This document shows positions 51,602 to 60,912 of a stretch of 64,000 nt of DNA, in pieces; the stretch's first letter is position 1; every line of letters starts with the position of its first letter. This DNA comes from CAVRUH01 sp963822595 (GTDB taxonomy: Bacteria; Chlamydiota; Chlamydiia; Chlamydiales; Waddliaceae), in assembly GCA_963822595.1 (NCBI GenBank), contig CAWGIG010000001.1:1054001-1118000 (forward strand). The letters run 5' to 3'. A program made the position numbers and the translations under genes. The notes below the pieces were generated by a model. It was not told the DNA's origin. It saw nothing but the letters and a program-made list of their open reading frames with translations, and did not search any database.

Positions 51602-54118
51602 TTATGGTAAATACCAATAACCAAAGAGAAGATTATCTTGTCTTGGCTTCAAGTTTTTTAGTCGTTCGTTTGGCTTCCAATCTTCCGAAAGGAAAAAAGC
51701 CGTTGCAAATATCGTCGATGCCATTGTTTCGTGAATGGTAAATTCGCATTGTGTTGTATTTCTCGTGGGATGGCAGCTCCATCTTCTAAATACAGGGATA
51801 TCCCTGTTGCCTTCTTTTAAGAATTTATAGGGATCTTTATTTGGTTGAGGAGAATCCCAAGCTATTTTTTTTAAGTCATAAAAAATGCCGCCTGCAAGTC
51901 CGTAAATAGTGATTCCGGGAACAGGATCCATGATTCCATCATCTTCACTGACGGCATGTTGGATCCATATGGGATAAACATAACCCATACCTGTTGTCCA
52001 TGACATTCCCATGGGATTGTTTCCTAACATATAATCCAAGTTCACCAATGCTGCGTCTTTGTATTTCTTGTTATGGGTGATTTGGTAGGCCAGAAGAAGA
52101 CATCGCGATTGATTCGTCATGACTGTCGATCCCCACGCCATCCAGTAATCCTGTGCTAGGGGCCACGTTTGTCTATAGGGCTGATCCGCTATCGATTTAA
52201 GAAGATCGTCTGCAGGATCGGTGTAGTTTTTTTTCCATTTCTGAACGTCAGATTTGGGAAGATAAGGCGCTACTTCTTCTGAAAACATAGGAAAGTAGAG
52301 CCATGCGGAGTAATCTCTAAGAGTGTTGGGCCAAATATACGGCTTATTCACTTTTTCCAATAGTTTAGGAACATCTTTCAGAAAATTTGGATCCTTCGTG
52401 AGAATGAACATACGGAGATTGGCAGAAACGAGAAATGGGTAGCTGTAGCTATCTTTTTCTTCCCACTGCATTGTATATTTTTCACCATGACCTCGATCTT
52501 TTGCAGCATGTATAACGGTCTTTCCTAAAGAATTTTGGGGGTCTATTCCAAAGTTATAAGTTCGAAAGGCTAAGTCCTTATATTCATCGGATAATGCCGT
52601 ATTAAAAGGTTGTACTAAGTGAGCAAATTGAGCTGCGGCCGAGGCAAACAGCAGGGATGCCCACCGTGTTCTTTGTGAGAAGGCATACTTCACTTTTGGA
52701 TCATCGATGGAAGGATGCGTCCACGTCTCAACAAGGCCTGCAGCGCCATATCGGTAGTCCAAACTTTTTTTCCAAACACGCAGACCATACTCTGCTTCAC
52801 TCAAGATGTCGGGAATACCATCCCCTGATTCGGGAATGTTCAGTTGTCCATCGGAAAACTTACTAGGAGCAATTTCGTAAGCACCCAAAAGATCAAGCAC
52901 ATCGATATAATGGGCAATATTCCGATCCCAGTCGGCGGCATCGTGCCAGCCTCCGCGGGCATCATTAGTCTTTTTTGTGGTATCAATGGTAGCGCCGATG
53001 ACATTAAAGTTATCGTAGCCTGAGGGCGTTGCGCCTAGGCCGAAAAGAGGGAGAGCTTCGCTTTCATAAACAGGTTGGGTGTGGCAAAGGATGCGTGGCC
53101 ATGCTGAATAAGGTTGTTCAATTTTGACGCCGCATCTTTGGTGGTAGAGCCCGCGAGTAGCAATATAAAAGGCTTCTCCGTAAGCATCCTGTGCATGTCT
53201 GAAAGCCCAGGAACGACCTACTCCGGGTATAGAGATAAAGAAATCCCCTTCTTCCTTTAAGTCGCTGAGATCCATTTCATAGATCATTTCTCCGGTCATT
53301 TTGGTTACAGTTGGATTACTCCCGCGGAGTTTGATCTTTCCGGTATAGACAGGTTGACCCGTAAGAACGGAAATAACGGAAAAAGTCTTTGCTTCTGAAC
53401 AGTCTAAAGGACCGAATTCCTGAAGGTAACATCCAAGATAAGCGAATTTTTGCGAGCTATTGGGAAGGTAACCGATTTGATTGATTTTGATGGCTCGAGA
53501 GACGGTTTTCAACTCATCGTAAAGGAGGGTAACCTTCTTACCATTGTTCAGTTGGAAGGTATAGCTTTGTCCATTTTGCATAGGGGTAGGGAGTTCTAGA
53601 TAGGAGTAATGGGCATAATGAATGATAGCTTCACCAGGGAGTTCTTCTTTATTCAGTGAAAGTATTGTCCTTGTGACCCTTAGGGGGTGTTGAGGTTTAG
53701 AAAAGTTTTTATCTGTTGCACTTGAAATTGTGTAGGTGTCTGCTCGATCAAGTTCGAGTTCTCCTGTTTGAAGCCGAGCTTGTGCGATATATTTGTCGTA
53801 GATACCTTCGGAGGTTTTTTTGGAATACCAATCGAGATGGTTGGTTTTTTTACTTTTTTCCCACTTATTGACGAGCTCATAGAATTTTCCTTTAGAAAGT
53901 TGGTTGATTGTGTCTAGGACCTCTTGGGTGTTCGTGGTCACTACAATAACCCAGCGATTATTTAGGAGAAGGAGTTGTTCTATTCCTTGATAATCAGGAA
54001 TATGGATAGGGAAGGCCCCTTCTTTTTCGGGGGGTAGGGGTGCCAAATCTTCTTTAGCGTCAATCGGTAATGCCAGCATGAGCGGGCAGAATAAATAAAG
54101 GAGTCTATAGATTTTCAT
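51602..54118 (-). CDS. secreted glycoside hydrolase family 9 enzyme (cellulase-like)
   Basis: The 838-residue protein has a signal peptide ('LLYLFCPLMLALPIDA'), an N-terminal region of about 200 residues, an Ig-like CelD_N domain at about 205-310 ('AIKINQIGYLPNSSQKFAYLG'), and a GH9 catalytic domain at about 320-815. Catalytic-base Asp residues sit in 'RGGWHDAADWDRN' (near 388-398) and the catalytic-acid Glu in 'CEFTIHETMAS' (near 797). 'MLGNNPMGMSWTTGMG' replaces the usual HHR-type signature, so the substrate could be cellulose, glucosamine oligomers or another beta-glucan. The protist cyst wall is a plausible target. The gene follows ogt by 52 bases in the same direction. Confidence 0.9.
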   Translation of the reverse strand: MKIYRLLYLFCPLMLALPIDAKEDLAPLPPEKEGAFPIHIPDYQGIEQLLLLNNRWVIVVTTNTQEVLDTINQLSKGKFYELVNKWEKSKKTNHLDWYSKKTSEGIYDKYIAQARLQTGELELDRADTYTISSATDKNFSKPQHPLRVTRTILSLNKEELPGEAIIHYAHYSYLELPTPMQNGQSYTFQLNNGKKVTLLYDELKTVSRAIKINQIGYLPNSSQKFAYLGCYLQEFGPLDCSEAKTFSVISVLTGQPVYTGKIKLRGSNPTVTKMTGEMIYEMDLSDLKEEGDFFISIPGVGRSWAFRHAQDAYGEAFYIATRGLYHQRCGVKIEQPYSAWPRILCHTQPVYESEALPLFGLGATPSGYDNFNVIGATIDTTKKTNDARGGWHDAADWDRNIAHYIDVLDLLGAYEIAPSKFSDGQLNIPESGDGIPDILSEAEYGLRVWKKSLDYRYGAAGLVETWTHPSIDDPKVKYAFSQRTRWASLLFASAAAQFAHLVQPFNTALSDEYKDLAFRTYNFGIDPQNSLGKTVIHAAKDRGHGEKYTMQWEEKDSYSYPFLVSANLRMFILTKDPNFLKDVPKLLEKVNKPYIWPNTLRDYSAWLYFPMFSEEVAPYLPKSDVQKWKKNYTDPADDLLKSIADQPYRQTWPLAQDYWMAWGSTVMTNQSRCLLLAYQITHNKKYKDAALVNLDYMLGNNPMGMSWTTGMGYVYPIWIQHAVSEDDGIMDPVPGITIYGLAGGIFYDLKKIAWDSPQPNKDPYKFLKEGNRDIPVFRRWSCHPTRNTTQCEFTIHETMASTIFATAFFLSEDWKPNERLKNLKPRQDNLLFGYWYLP

Positions 54119-54170
54119 AATGTTCCTGTAAGCCTTGTTGTACTCTAAATTTTAATTTTTAAGGTAATAA

Positions 54171-54626
54171 TCAATTTTGTTCTATTTGCTCATAGGCGAG
54201 AAGGGCCTCTTTAAGGGGAGTGCCAAAGGCGAATCCACCGAGTCCGCCATCACTTTTAATAATCCGATGGCACGGAATAATCAGCGGAAAAGGATTGCGT
54301 CCGCAGGCATTCCCTACAGCTCGCGCTGCCCGAGGATTCTTTGTTTTAATGGCAAGCTCCTGATAAGTGGCCGTTTTTCCAAACGGGATCTCGCTGAGGG
54401 CGGCCAAAATTCTCTTCGTATAAGGAGGAAGCGCATCTAAATCCAGAGGCAGTTGCACTTTGGGTTGTTTGCGTTTAGCATAGTCTTCCATCCAAGAATC
54501 GATCAATTTTTCAAGGACGGCATCTTTTTTATTTGAGATGATTTTCCAATCTGTTTTCCCCTGAGATGTCTCTAAAACAATTTTTGTGATCAATCCTTGA
54601 TCACAATGAAAAATAACGTTGAGCAT
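54171..54626 (-). CDS. ogt: methylated-DNA-protein cysteine methyltransferase
   Basis: The 151-residue suicide repair protein removes O6-alkyl groups from guanine. It has the helix-turn-helix region 'FGKTATYQELAIKTKNPRAA', the arginine-finger region 'RAVGNACGRNP', and the active site 'IIPCHRII'. It lacks the Ada N-terminal domain. It lies 11 bases after gpsA and is co-transcribed. Confidence 0.95.
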   Translation of the reverse strand: MLNVIFHCDQGLITKIVLETSQGKTDWKIISNKKDAVLEKLIDSWMEDYAKRKQPKVQLPLDLDALPPYTKRILAALSEIPFGKTATYQELAIKTKNPRAARAVGNACGRNPFPLIIPCHRIIKSDGGLGGFAFGTPLKEALLAYEQIEQN

Positions 54627-54637
54627 GATTTGTCTCC

Positions 54638-55636
54638 TTACAAATGTTCTGCTTTGATTTCCCTTTGCATGAGGGCTTTAACAGCCTCTTTTGGTTTAAG
54701 AGTGCCGTTGATTATTAAATGAACACATTCGGTGATCGGCATAGGTATCTGGAGTTGTTGGCTGAGCTGCATTGCAGATACCGCAGTGTAAGCTCCTTCA
54801 ACTGCCATTCCAATTTGTTTGCGCGCCTCTTCTGGGGATACTCCCTGAGCTAATAGCAATCCGAATTTAAAGTTTCGACTCGTTACCGAGCTGCAAGTCA
54901 CGCACAAATCTCCCATTCCGGATAGCCCATAGAGGGTTTCCAGCTTGCATCCTTTGGCCATAGAGAGTTTTGCAATCTCATGCAAACCGCGTGTCATCAG
55001 TGCAGCCCGACAACTGAGTCCTAGTTCTAGTCCTTCAGCGATGCCGCAGGCAATCGCTATCACGTTTTTTAGGGCTCCTCCATAGGAAACTCCCAACACA
55101 TCCGGATTCGGATAGACGCGGAAAAAGTCATTGGTGAAAACTTGACACACTTCCTGCATGACATTAGGATCATAAGCTGTTCCGACAACGGATGTTGGAA
55201 GTTTTTTAATCACATCCACGGCATAGCTTGGGCCACTGATGCCGCCTATTTGAGGACGGACGCTTTCTCCGAGCACTTCGCAGATAACATCGGAAAGAAT
55301 ATGACCGGTGTTTTGTTCAATTCCCTTCGAAGTTGTGATGATGGGGCATTTCGGGATGCCTACAGCTTTGACTTGTTCGAAGACAGGTCGGATGCCAGCG
55401 GAAGTTACCGATTCAACAAGCATGTCTATTCCGCTCAGAACCTCTTTAAGATCAGTTGTGAAGCGCAAGTTTCCCTTAGCTACAGACCCTGGAAGCATGG
55501 GGTGTTCACCTGTTTCGTTCAGTTTCTTTACAAGATCAGGGAAGATAGTCCATGAAATGACTTCGTATCCTTTCGAAGCAAGTAGAGCTGTTAGCGCAAA
55601 TCCCCAGGCGCCTGCTCCGAGGTATCCTATTTTCAT
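54638..55636 (-). CDS. gpsA: glycerol-3-phosphate dehydrogenase [NAD(P)+]
   Basis: This 332-residue enzyme makes glycerol-3-phosphate for phospholipids. It has the dinucleotide fold 'GYLGAGAWGFALTALLASKG', 'GGISGPSYAVDVIKKLPTSVV', the catalytic Lys region 'GGALKNVIAIACGIAEGLELG', and 'TLYGLSGMGDLCVTCSS'. It starts 13 bases after the UDP-sugar pyrophosphorylase; this pair is also adjacent in Chlamydia trachomatis as I recall. Confidence 0.97.
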   Translation of the reverse strand: MKIGYLGAGAWGFALTALLASKGYEVISWTIFPDLVKKLNETGEHPMLPGSVAKGNLRFTTDLKEVLSGIDMLVESVTSAGIRPVFEQVKAVGIPKCPIITTSKGIEQNTGHILSDVICEVLGESVRPQIGGISGPSYAVDVIKKLPTSVVGTAYDPNVMQEVCQVFTNDFFRVYPNPDVLGVSYGGALKNVIAIACGIAEGLELGLSCRAALMTRGLHEIAKLSMAKGCKLETLYGLSGMGDLCVTCSSVTSRNFKFGLLLAQGVSPEEARKQIGMAVEGAYTAVSAMQLSQQLQIPMPITECVHLIINGTLKPKEAVKALMQREIKAEHL

Positions 55637-55649
55637 AAACGTTCTCCTT

Positions 55650-57002
55650 TTAGTCGATGTATGGATTTTGGGGTAATTCTTTTCCTTTCCACTTCTTTAT
55701 CAATTCAGGAGTGGGATAATAAAACGCTTGATCGAGCTCAAACGGTCTTTCTGAAGGGGTAATGCCGGTAATTTTTTTGAATTGTAACCGATCTCTATGC
55801 TGCAGCGCAGCACGTACAGCTTCAGGGTTGTCGGCACCTTTGTCATTTTTCAGAGGAGCGAAGCAAACTTCACGGGGATATAATAAAGCTTTTATAGACC
55901 ATGCTAGAGGAAGAATATCAAAAATGAATTTTTCAAATTTCCACGCATTTGGAGTTTGCGATTTGGTTATAACTCCGTCTTTATTGAGATAGTCAACTTT
56001 CTTATGTGCTAGATGAAGGGGGAGTGGCTCGTTTGCGTGTTTGTGAATAAAGTCCATTGAGAAACTAAACAGGCTTAGATTTGCTGCAATGTGTTTGAGG
56101 TTTCCTTGAGAATCCGTAGCGATTCTTTCGGCTTCGGGTAATTCGCTGTATTCGATAACTCTTACTTTGTCTTCTTGTTCGATAATGATGCCGACATTTT
56201 CTGTAGGGTCTTGACGCGAGGTGCATTTGATTACGATATCAACACCTTCGCTATGATGAAATCCAGCAAGCTCTTCATCAAAAGGATCCGCTAACAAGTT
56301 GTCTATGAGCACGAAATTAAGATAGCGCACCCCCTTTGCATACCATTTTTTCCAGATGCCGCTTTTCACAAAATGTTGAAGGGCTGTTCCGTTTCCATCA
56401 GGACCGACGGCGAGGTGGTCGATGCGATCGAGGAATAAATTTCCTTCAGGATCAAGAAAGGGCAGCATGTCTTGGCAGAAAAAATCGATTTGAGCTCTAT
56501 CTAAACCAAAGAAATTGTGTAATTCAAAGAAATCAATGGTTTGTTGATGATTTAGGGGAGATGTCATCAATGCTATGGAAAGGCTTCTGTTGCATTGTTT
56601 TCCGGCGGCAAGGGTCTTTTCGGCAAGAAGTTGGAAGATTGATTTTTCTTTGATCACCGATATCGGAAAAATACCTTTGGGTCCATCAAAATTCAGACGA
56701 GTTCCCATCCCTCCCGCCACAATAAGACAACCTACTTTGCCTTCTTGAATGATTTTCTTTCCGGCAAGGACGAGTTCCGGATTTCCCGAATAGGTAATCT
56801 TATCAAAAGGATCAAGAAATCGTGGTGTATGGTGAGGGTGCTTCAGTAGCATTTGTTGCTGCATGCGAAAGGTCGGAATATTAATGGCCTGAATTTGTTC
56901 AATTAGCCTTTTTTGTTGCTCAGTGTCACCCTTTTCAAAGTAATTGAAAATATGCTGCTGACTTATCGAATGAAGCTTTTCAAGTGAGCCTTCTTTTTCC
57001 AT
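55650..57002 (-). CDS. eukaryotic-type UDP-sugar pyrophosphorylase (UDPGP family)
   Basis: The 450-residue enzyme has the nucleotide-binding motif 'VAGGMGTRLNFDGPKGIFPI', 'ALMTSPLNHQQTIDFF', 'VGPDGNGTALQHF' and 'NFVLIDNLLADPFD'. It belongs to the UDPGP family of UDP-glucose and UDP-N-acetylglucosamine pyrophosphorylases, a form found in eukaryotes and Chlamydiae rather than the bacterial GalU or GlmU type. It makes UDP-sugars for glycogen or surface glycans. It overlaps the waaF end by 23 bases, so the two are coupled. Confidence 0.93.
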   Translation of the reverse strand: MEKEGSLEKLHSISQQHIFNYFEKGDTEQQKRLIEQIQAINIPTFRMQQQMLLKHPHHTPRFLDPFDKITYSGNPELVLAGKKIIQEGKVGCLIVAGGMGTRLNFDGPKGIFPISVIKEKSIFQLLAEKTLAAGKQCNRSLSIALMTSPLNHQQTIDFFELHNFFGLDRAQIDFFCQDMLPFLDPEGNLFLDRIDHLAVGPDGNGTALQHFVKSGIWKKWYAKGVRYLNFVLIDNLLADPFDEELAGFHHSEGVDIVIKCTSRQDPTENVGIIIEQEDKVRVIEYSELPEAERIATDSQGNLKHIAANLSLFSFSMDFIHKHANEPLPLHLAHKKVDYLNKDGVITKSQTPNAWKFEKFIFDILPLAWSIKALLYPREVCFAPLKNDKGADNPEAVRAALQHRDRLQFKKITGITPSERPFELDQAFYYPTPELIKKWKGKELPQNPYID

Positions 57003-58044
57003 CTTCCTTCAGTACCTTGAGCAACTTGTTATAGACTTCATCGACTTCGATTCTTTTCATACATCTAAAATCGATAGGACAGACGCGTTTATAGCATGGG
57101 GAGCATTCGACATGTTTGTGTATCACCTCTCCATGTGGAGACGGCCCAGTTTTTACTTCGTTTGTTGATCCGAAAAGAGCAAGCAACGGGGTATTTAAAG
57201 CTGCAGCTATATGCATTGGACCGCTGTCATTGGTGAGAAATGCTGAGCAGCAATTAATCAGCGCCATGAGCTCGCGAAGAGAGGTTTTTCCGGCTAAATT
57301 ATAGACTCCTTCATTAAAGTGACTGCAAATATTCGTCACCAAAGGAGCTCCGGCATTATCGCCAAAATAGATGATCCTAACATTTTTATCTTCGATAAGA
57401 CGTCTGGTAAGCTCTTCGAAGCGATCGGGGAGCCAGCATTTTGCCGATCCGTAGGCAGCGCCGGGATTGATTCCGATGAGGGTGTGTCTAGCGATGTCGA
57501 TGTCTAGCCTTTGAAGGAGTTCTTGGGCTTCTTGAATTTCTTTAGGGGCTAAGTATAGCTTGGGTACGGTATCCGATTTTGGCAGTCCTAAGGGATCGAG
57601 TAGCATTTTATAAGTCTGAACAAGGTGTTGTGTTTCGAGATTTTTTGGAAACGGGACAGCTTTATTGAGCAGGATGCTTCGTAAATTGGCGGCATAACCG
57701 ATTCGATTTTTAACGTTGCCTCTCCAGAACCACCAAGCGGATGATAGAGAATTGGTGAGCAGGACTCCGAGATCGTAACTCCCTTTACGGAGGTCTTCGA
57801 CAATTTCGAAATGTTTATCGCGATGGATCCAGCCGCTGGGGCGTTTATAGGAGAAAACTTCGTCGATATGGGGATCGTAACTGAGCAGGGGTGCCACATT
57901 TGATTGGCACATCGCTGTGATTGTGGCGCCTGGGAAATAGTTATGAAGGTCGGCTAATACAGGGGTAGCCATGACCACATCGCCCAACCAGTTAGGCATT
58001 CTTACGATAATATTTTTCGGCGCTTGCTTCGGCCAAATTTCCAT
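56980..58044 (-). CDS. waaF: ADP-heptose:LPS heptosyltransferase II
   Basis: This 354-residue GT9 enzyme adds heptose to the LPS inner core. It has 'IIVRMPNWLGDVVMATPVLADL', 'IGINPGAAYGSAKCWLPDRFEEL', and the donor motif 'FLTNDSGPMHIAAALNTPLLALFGSTN'. The start is ATG 58044, which has AAGGA seven bases upstream and gives the usual N-terminal end; an upstream frame adds 19 unlike residues. It is the first gene of the six-gene minus-strand run. Confidence 0.93.
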   Translation of the reverse strand: MEIWPKQAPKNIIVRMPNWLGDVVMATPVLADLHNYFPGATITAMCQSNVAPLLSYDPHIDEVFSYKRPSGWIHRDKHFEIVEDLRKGSYDLGVLLTNSLSSAWWFWRGNVKNRIGYAANLRSILLNKAVPFPKNLETQHLVQTYKMLLDPLGLPKSDTVPKLYLAPKEIQEAQELLQRLDIDIARHTLIGINPGAAYGSAKCWLPDRFEELTRRLIEDKNVRIIYFGDNAGAPLVTNICSHFNEGVYNLAGKTSLRELMALINCCSAFLTNDSGPMHIAAALNTPLLALFGSTNEVKTGPSPHGEVIHKHVECSPCYKRVCPIDFRCMKRIEVDEVYNKLLKVLKEDGKRRLT

Positions 58045-58092
58045 TTTAAATTCCTTTCTAATATGAATACCCATTATACCTAATATAATCGA

Positions 58093-59007
58093 TTGGAGCA
58101 AAGTTTAAAGTTTCTTGCTATTTTGGTGGGAGATAGTTATCTTCAAGCTTCAAAGGTCGTGGAGATTGGTGTGGAAAAAGAGCTACAAACCGAAGATCAT
58201 TTAGAATCCAAAGGGTCAGATGAGGAAATTCGTCGCCTCAAGAAAATGGTCCTAACCTTCAAAAAGAAATACCAACGCGCTCTCCAAGATATCACAAAGC
58301 AAGACCAAACTCTCCCTCATGATGCCGCGGATATCGTAAAAAAATGCCAAGAACTCGAAGAAGAATGCAACGCCCTCGTCGATCAACAGCTCACTCTAAA
58401 AGAGATCATTACCAAAAATAAACACGAAATCGCTTCCATAAAAGAAGAAAATGCCGCTTTGCAGGAACAGCAAGAAATTCTCAAAAATTTCCTAGCCGAA
58501 AAAGTCAGTGAAAAAGCTCCCGAACCCCAAGAAAATCACCAACAACTCATCGATACCCTCCAATCACAACTAGCCGAAAAAGACTCAAATCTCCGCCAAG
58601 CCCAACAACATCTCGCAAAAAAAATGAAGGAAATTCTCGATCTAAAAGAAACAAATTCCAAGATACAAGAAGCCCTGAAAAGCTATATAGGGCAAATAAA
58701 TAAAGAAAATACCGAATCCATCGCCCGGGAAAAAGATCTTAGAGAGGAAATCAGCCAGTGGGAAAATAAATATCGCGAATTGCACCATCAATGGCAAGAT
58801 GCTATGGATAATATCCAAGGTCTCAAAAAGGTCGAAGAAAAACATTTGAAAATGCAAGACTATCTCAAAAATTTAGGCAACATCATCGAGGGGGCTCCCC
58901 CAACTCCAAAAAAATCTTCTAAAATGAACACCGAGGATGCATTAGACCTTTTTAATACCGACACCTACAAACAAAAAGACGCAAAAGATGATAATTCTCG
59001 GGATTGA
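58093..59007 (+). CDS. coiled-coil protein upstream of ruvC
   Basis: The 304-residue protein is almost wholly coiled coil from about residue 40 to 275, rich in Glu, Lys and Gln. A short hydrophobic start ('LKFLAILVGDSYLQA') and a charged tail follow the general shape of a chlamydial hypothetical that precedes ruvC. No ATG lies near the expected start: TTG 58093 follows an in-frame stop at 58081, and GTG codons a little downstream are alternatives. It overlaps ruvC by 20 bases. Confidence 0.75.
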   Translation: MEQSLKFLAILVGDSYLQASKVVEIGVEKELQTEDHLESKGSDEEIRRLKKMVLTFKKKYQRALQDITKQDQTLPHDAADIVKKCQELEEECNALVDQQLTLKEIITKNKHEIASIKEENAALQEQQEILKNFLAEKVSEKAPEPQENHQQLIDTLQSQLAEKDSNLRQAQQHLAKKMKEILDLKETNSKIQEALKSYIGQINKENTESIAREKDLREEISQWENKYRELHHQWQDAMDNIQGLKKVEEKHLKMQDYLKNLGNIIEGAPPTPKKSSKMNTEDALDLFNTDTYKQKDAKDDNSRD

Positions 59008-59473
59008 CCCTGGCACAAGAGTGAGCGGTTATGGTATAATCGAAGTCCGAGGTTCCACCTATATCCCCCTGGATTATGGGTGCATACGCCCTCCGACGGA
59101 CTATGAACTTTTCGACAGATATTATGCTTTATTTGAGAGCGTGGAACGTCTAATAGAAAAACATAAGCCTGATGCGGTCGTTGTTGAAACTCAGTATGTA
59201 AATAAAAATGTGCAAAGCGCGTTTAAAGTAGGGATGGCGCGAGGCTCGGTTATAATTGCCGCAAGAAAAAATGGTTTAGATATTTTTGAATACTCTCCCA
59301 GCACAGCAAAAAAAGCTGTTGTAGGGAACGGCAATGCCAGTAAGCCACAGGTCCAAGGAATGGTGCAAAGGTTACTATCTCTATCCTTACCGCCGCCGGA
59401 AGATGCCGCCGATGCTTTACAATTAGCAATTTGTCACGCACAAAGGTGTAATAATTATGTTTCATTACGTTAA
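58988..59473 (+). CDS. ruvC: Holliday junction resolvase RuvC
   Basis: The 161-residue endonuclease cuts Holliday junctions. The catalytic acids are visible in 'ILGIDPGTRVSGYG' (Asp7), 'VVVETQYV' (Glu) and 'PPEDAADALQLAICH' (final Asp pair). The length is normal. It overlaps both the coiled-coil gene upstream and ruvA downstream. Confidence 0.97.
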   Translation: MIILGIDPGTRVSGYGIIEVRGSTYIPLDYGCIRPPTDYELFDRYYALFESVERLIEKHKPDAVVVETQYVNKNVQSAFKVGMARGSVIIAARKNGLDIFEYSPSTAKKAVVGNGNASKPQVQGMVQRLLSLSLPPPEDAADALQLAICHAQRCNNYVSLR

Positions 59474-60068
59474 AGGTAAATTAACTGCGGCAACTCCAAG
59501 CTATGTGACTGTAGAAGCTGGTGGTATCGGATACAAAATCATCATTCCCGTAAGTCTATTTTCTCATCTTCCTGCTATCGGGACCGATGTATTTCTCCAT
59601 ACTTCGTTAGTCATCCGAGATGACTCTCAAACACTGTATGGATTCCTTTCTGCCAAAGAAAGAGATTTCTTCGAAGAAATAGTAAATAATGTGAACGGGT
59701 TCGGTCCAAAAATAACTTTGAGCCTCATTGGACACCTTTCTATTGATGAGCTTTCCGTAGCGATAACGAATAATGACATCGATTCGATTTGCAGAGTTCC
59801 CGGTATAGGAAAAAAGACGGCGCAACGCTTGGTTATCGAAATGCGCGATAAGATTCAGAAGGGCATGGGAGGGCATATTCCTTCGGAGTTCGTGATCGAA
59901 ATGGGATCTTCCCCAAAGACGCAAATGATCAGCGATGCAATCAACGCGTTGATTAATTTGGGATATAACGGTGCTGTGGCCCAGAAGGCTATCAGAAAAA
60001 CCATTCACGAAGCACCTGAAACTATAGATCTCCCTGGACTGATTACATATGCTCTCAAGAATATTTAA
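59457..60068 (+). CDS. ruvA: Holliday junction branch-migration protein RuvA
   Basis: The 203-residue protein has an OB-fold N-terminal domain, two helix-hairpin-helix motifs ('NVNGFGPKITLSLI', 'VPGIGKKTAQRLV') and a C-terminal UBA-like RuvB-binding domain ('ISDAINALINLGYNGAVAQK'). It overlaps ruvC by 17 bases and the next gene by 20. ruvB is not in the window. Confidence 0.97.
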   Translation: MFHYVKGKLTAATPSYVTVEAGGIGYKIIIPVSLFSHLPAIGTDVFLHTSLVIRDDSQTLYGFLSAKERDFFEEIVNNVNGFGPKITLSLIGHLSIDELSVAITNNDIDSICRVPGIGKKTAQRLVIEMRDKIQKGMGGHIPSEFVIEMGSSPKTQMISDAINALINLGYNGAVAQKAIRKTIHEAPETIDLPGLITYALKNI

Positions 60069-60867
60069 AGGGATCATCGTATTTCTTGTGGCTTATCTTT
60101 TGCTAGGCTACTTGTATATCTATTGGACCGGCGATTTTAGTGAAGAAAATGTCGTTCAAGAGGGACCTAGAATAGAACTTTCTTCGGCAAGCGTCGATAT
60201 CATTCCCATATTATCCCAACCTTATCACTATTTAAATAAGGGAAACCAAACTTATGCTTTCATCAGCAGCGATGGAAAGTATGTTCTCAAGTTATTTAAG
60301 AAGCACACATTAAAGCGCACACCATTTACAAATATTATTCCCGCGGTATTTCCCTGGAAAGCGTTGATGCAGCGTTCTGATAAGGAAGAAATAGAGAAGC
60401 GAGATCGTCTATTTGTAGGGTATCGCCTCGCTTATGATATGGATAGGGATAATACCGGGTTAGTCTATCTTAGCTTTGGACATTCTTCATTAAAACTTCC
60501 GAATATTACGATCATCGATAATTTGGATATGACTCATGTTTTGGATCTAAATGTTGTTCCATTTGTCATACAATTGAAGGCAAAAATCACCCGTCAAGTA
60601 CTCAAGGACTATCTAGATAGAGGGGATAGTGTTGGATTGAATGAAAAAATCGATCAGCTTTATGCTCTTTATATTTCTGAATATAAAAAGGGAATCGTCG
60701 ATAATGACCACAATGTTTTGGACAACACAGGTTTTGTGGATGGCCGTGCAATTCGTCTCGATGTTGGCAAATTAGTCTATGATGAGAGTTACAAAAATCC
60801 TGAAGTCTACCAAAAAGACCTCGACAAAATCAAAAAAAGACTCCACCGATTGATACCTAGCATTTAG
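60049..60867 (+). CDS. membrane-anchored kinase-like protein in the ruv operon
   Basis: The 272-residue protein has an N-terminal transmembrane helix (about 5-26). Its soluble part looks like a shortened kinase fold: 'YLNKGNQTYAFISSDGKYVLKLFKK' (about 61-85; a strand pair with a VLK-type lysine near 81), then much later 'GIVDNDHNVLDNTGF' (about 215-229; catalytic-loop-like with D and N) and 'AIRLDVGKL' (DVG near 238-240, DFG-like). No family is recognised by name; the kinase reading is my inference from motif order and spacing. It overlaps ruvA by 20 bases and ends the operon. Confidence 0.6.
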   Translation: MLSRIFKGIIVFLVAYLLLGYLYIYWTGDFSEENVVQEGPRIELSSASVDIIPILSQPYHYLNKGNQTYAFISSDGKYVLKLFKKHTLKRTPFTNIIPAVFPWKALMQRSDKEEIEKRDRLFVGYRLAYDMDRDNTGLVYLSFGHSSLKLPNITIIDNLDMTHVLDLNVVPFVIQLKAKITRQVLKDYLDRGDSVGLNEKIDQLYALYISEYKKGIVDNDHNVLDNTGFVDGRAIRLDVGKLVYDESYKNPEVYQKDLDKIKKRLHRLIPSI

Positions 60868-60912
60868 AGAATAGCTTGTATTACGCATCTTTTTCTTGAC
60901 GTTGCAAATGCC

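Noticed and set aside
58045..58101. Upstream start for the heptosyltransferase
   Set aside because: AAGGA is properly spaced before ATG 58044, and the added residues do not belong to the family.
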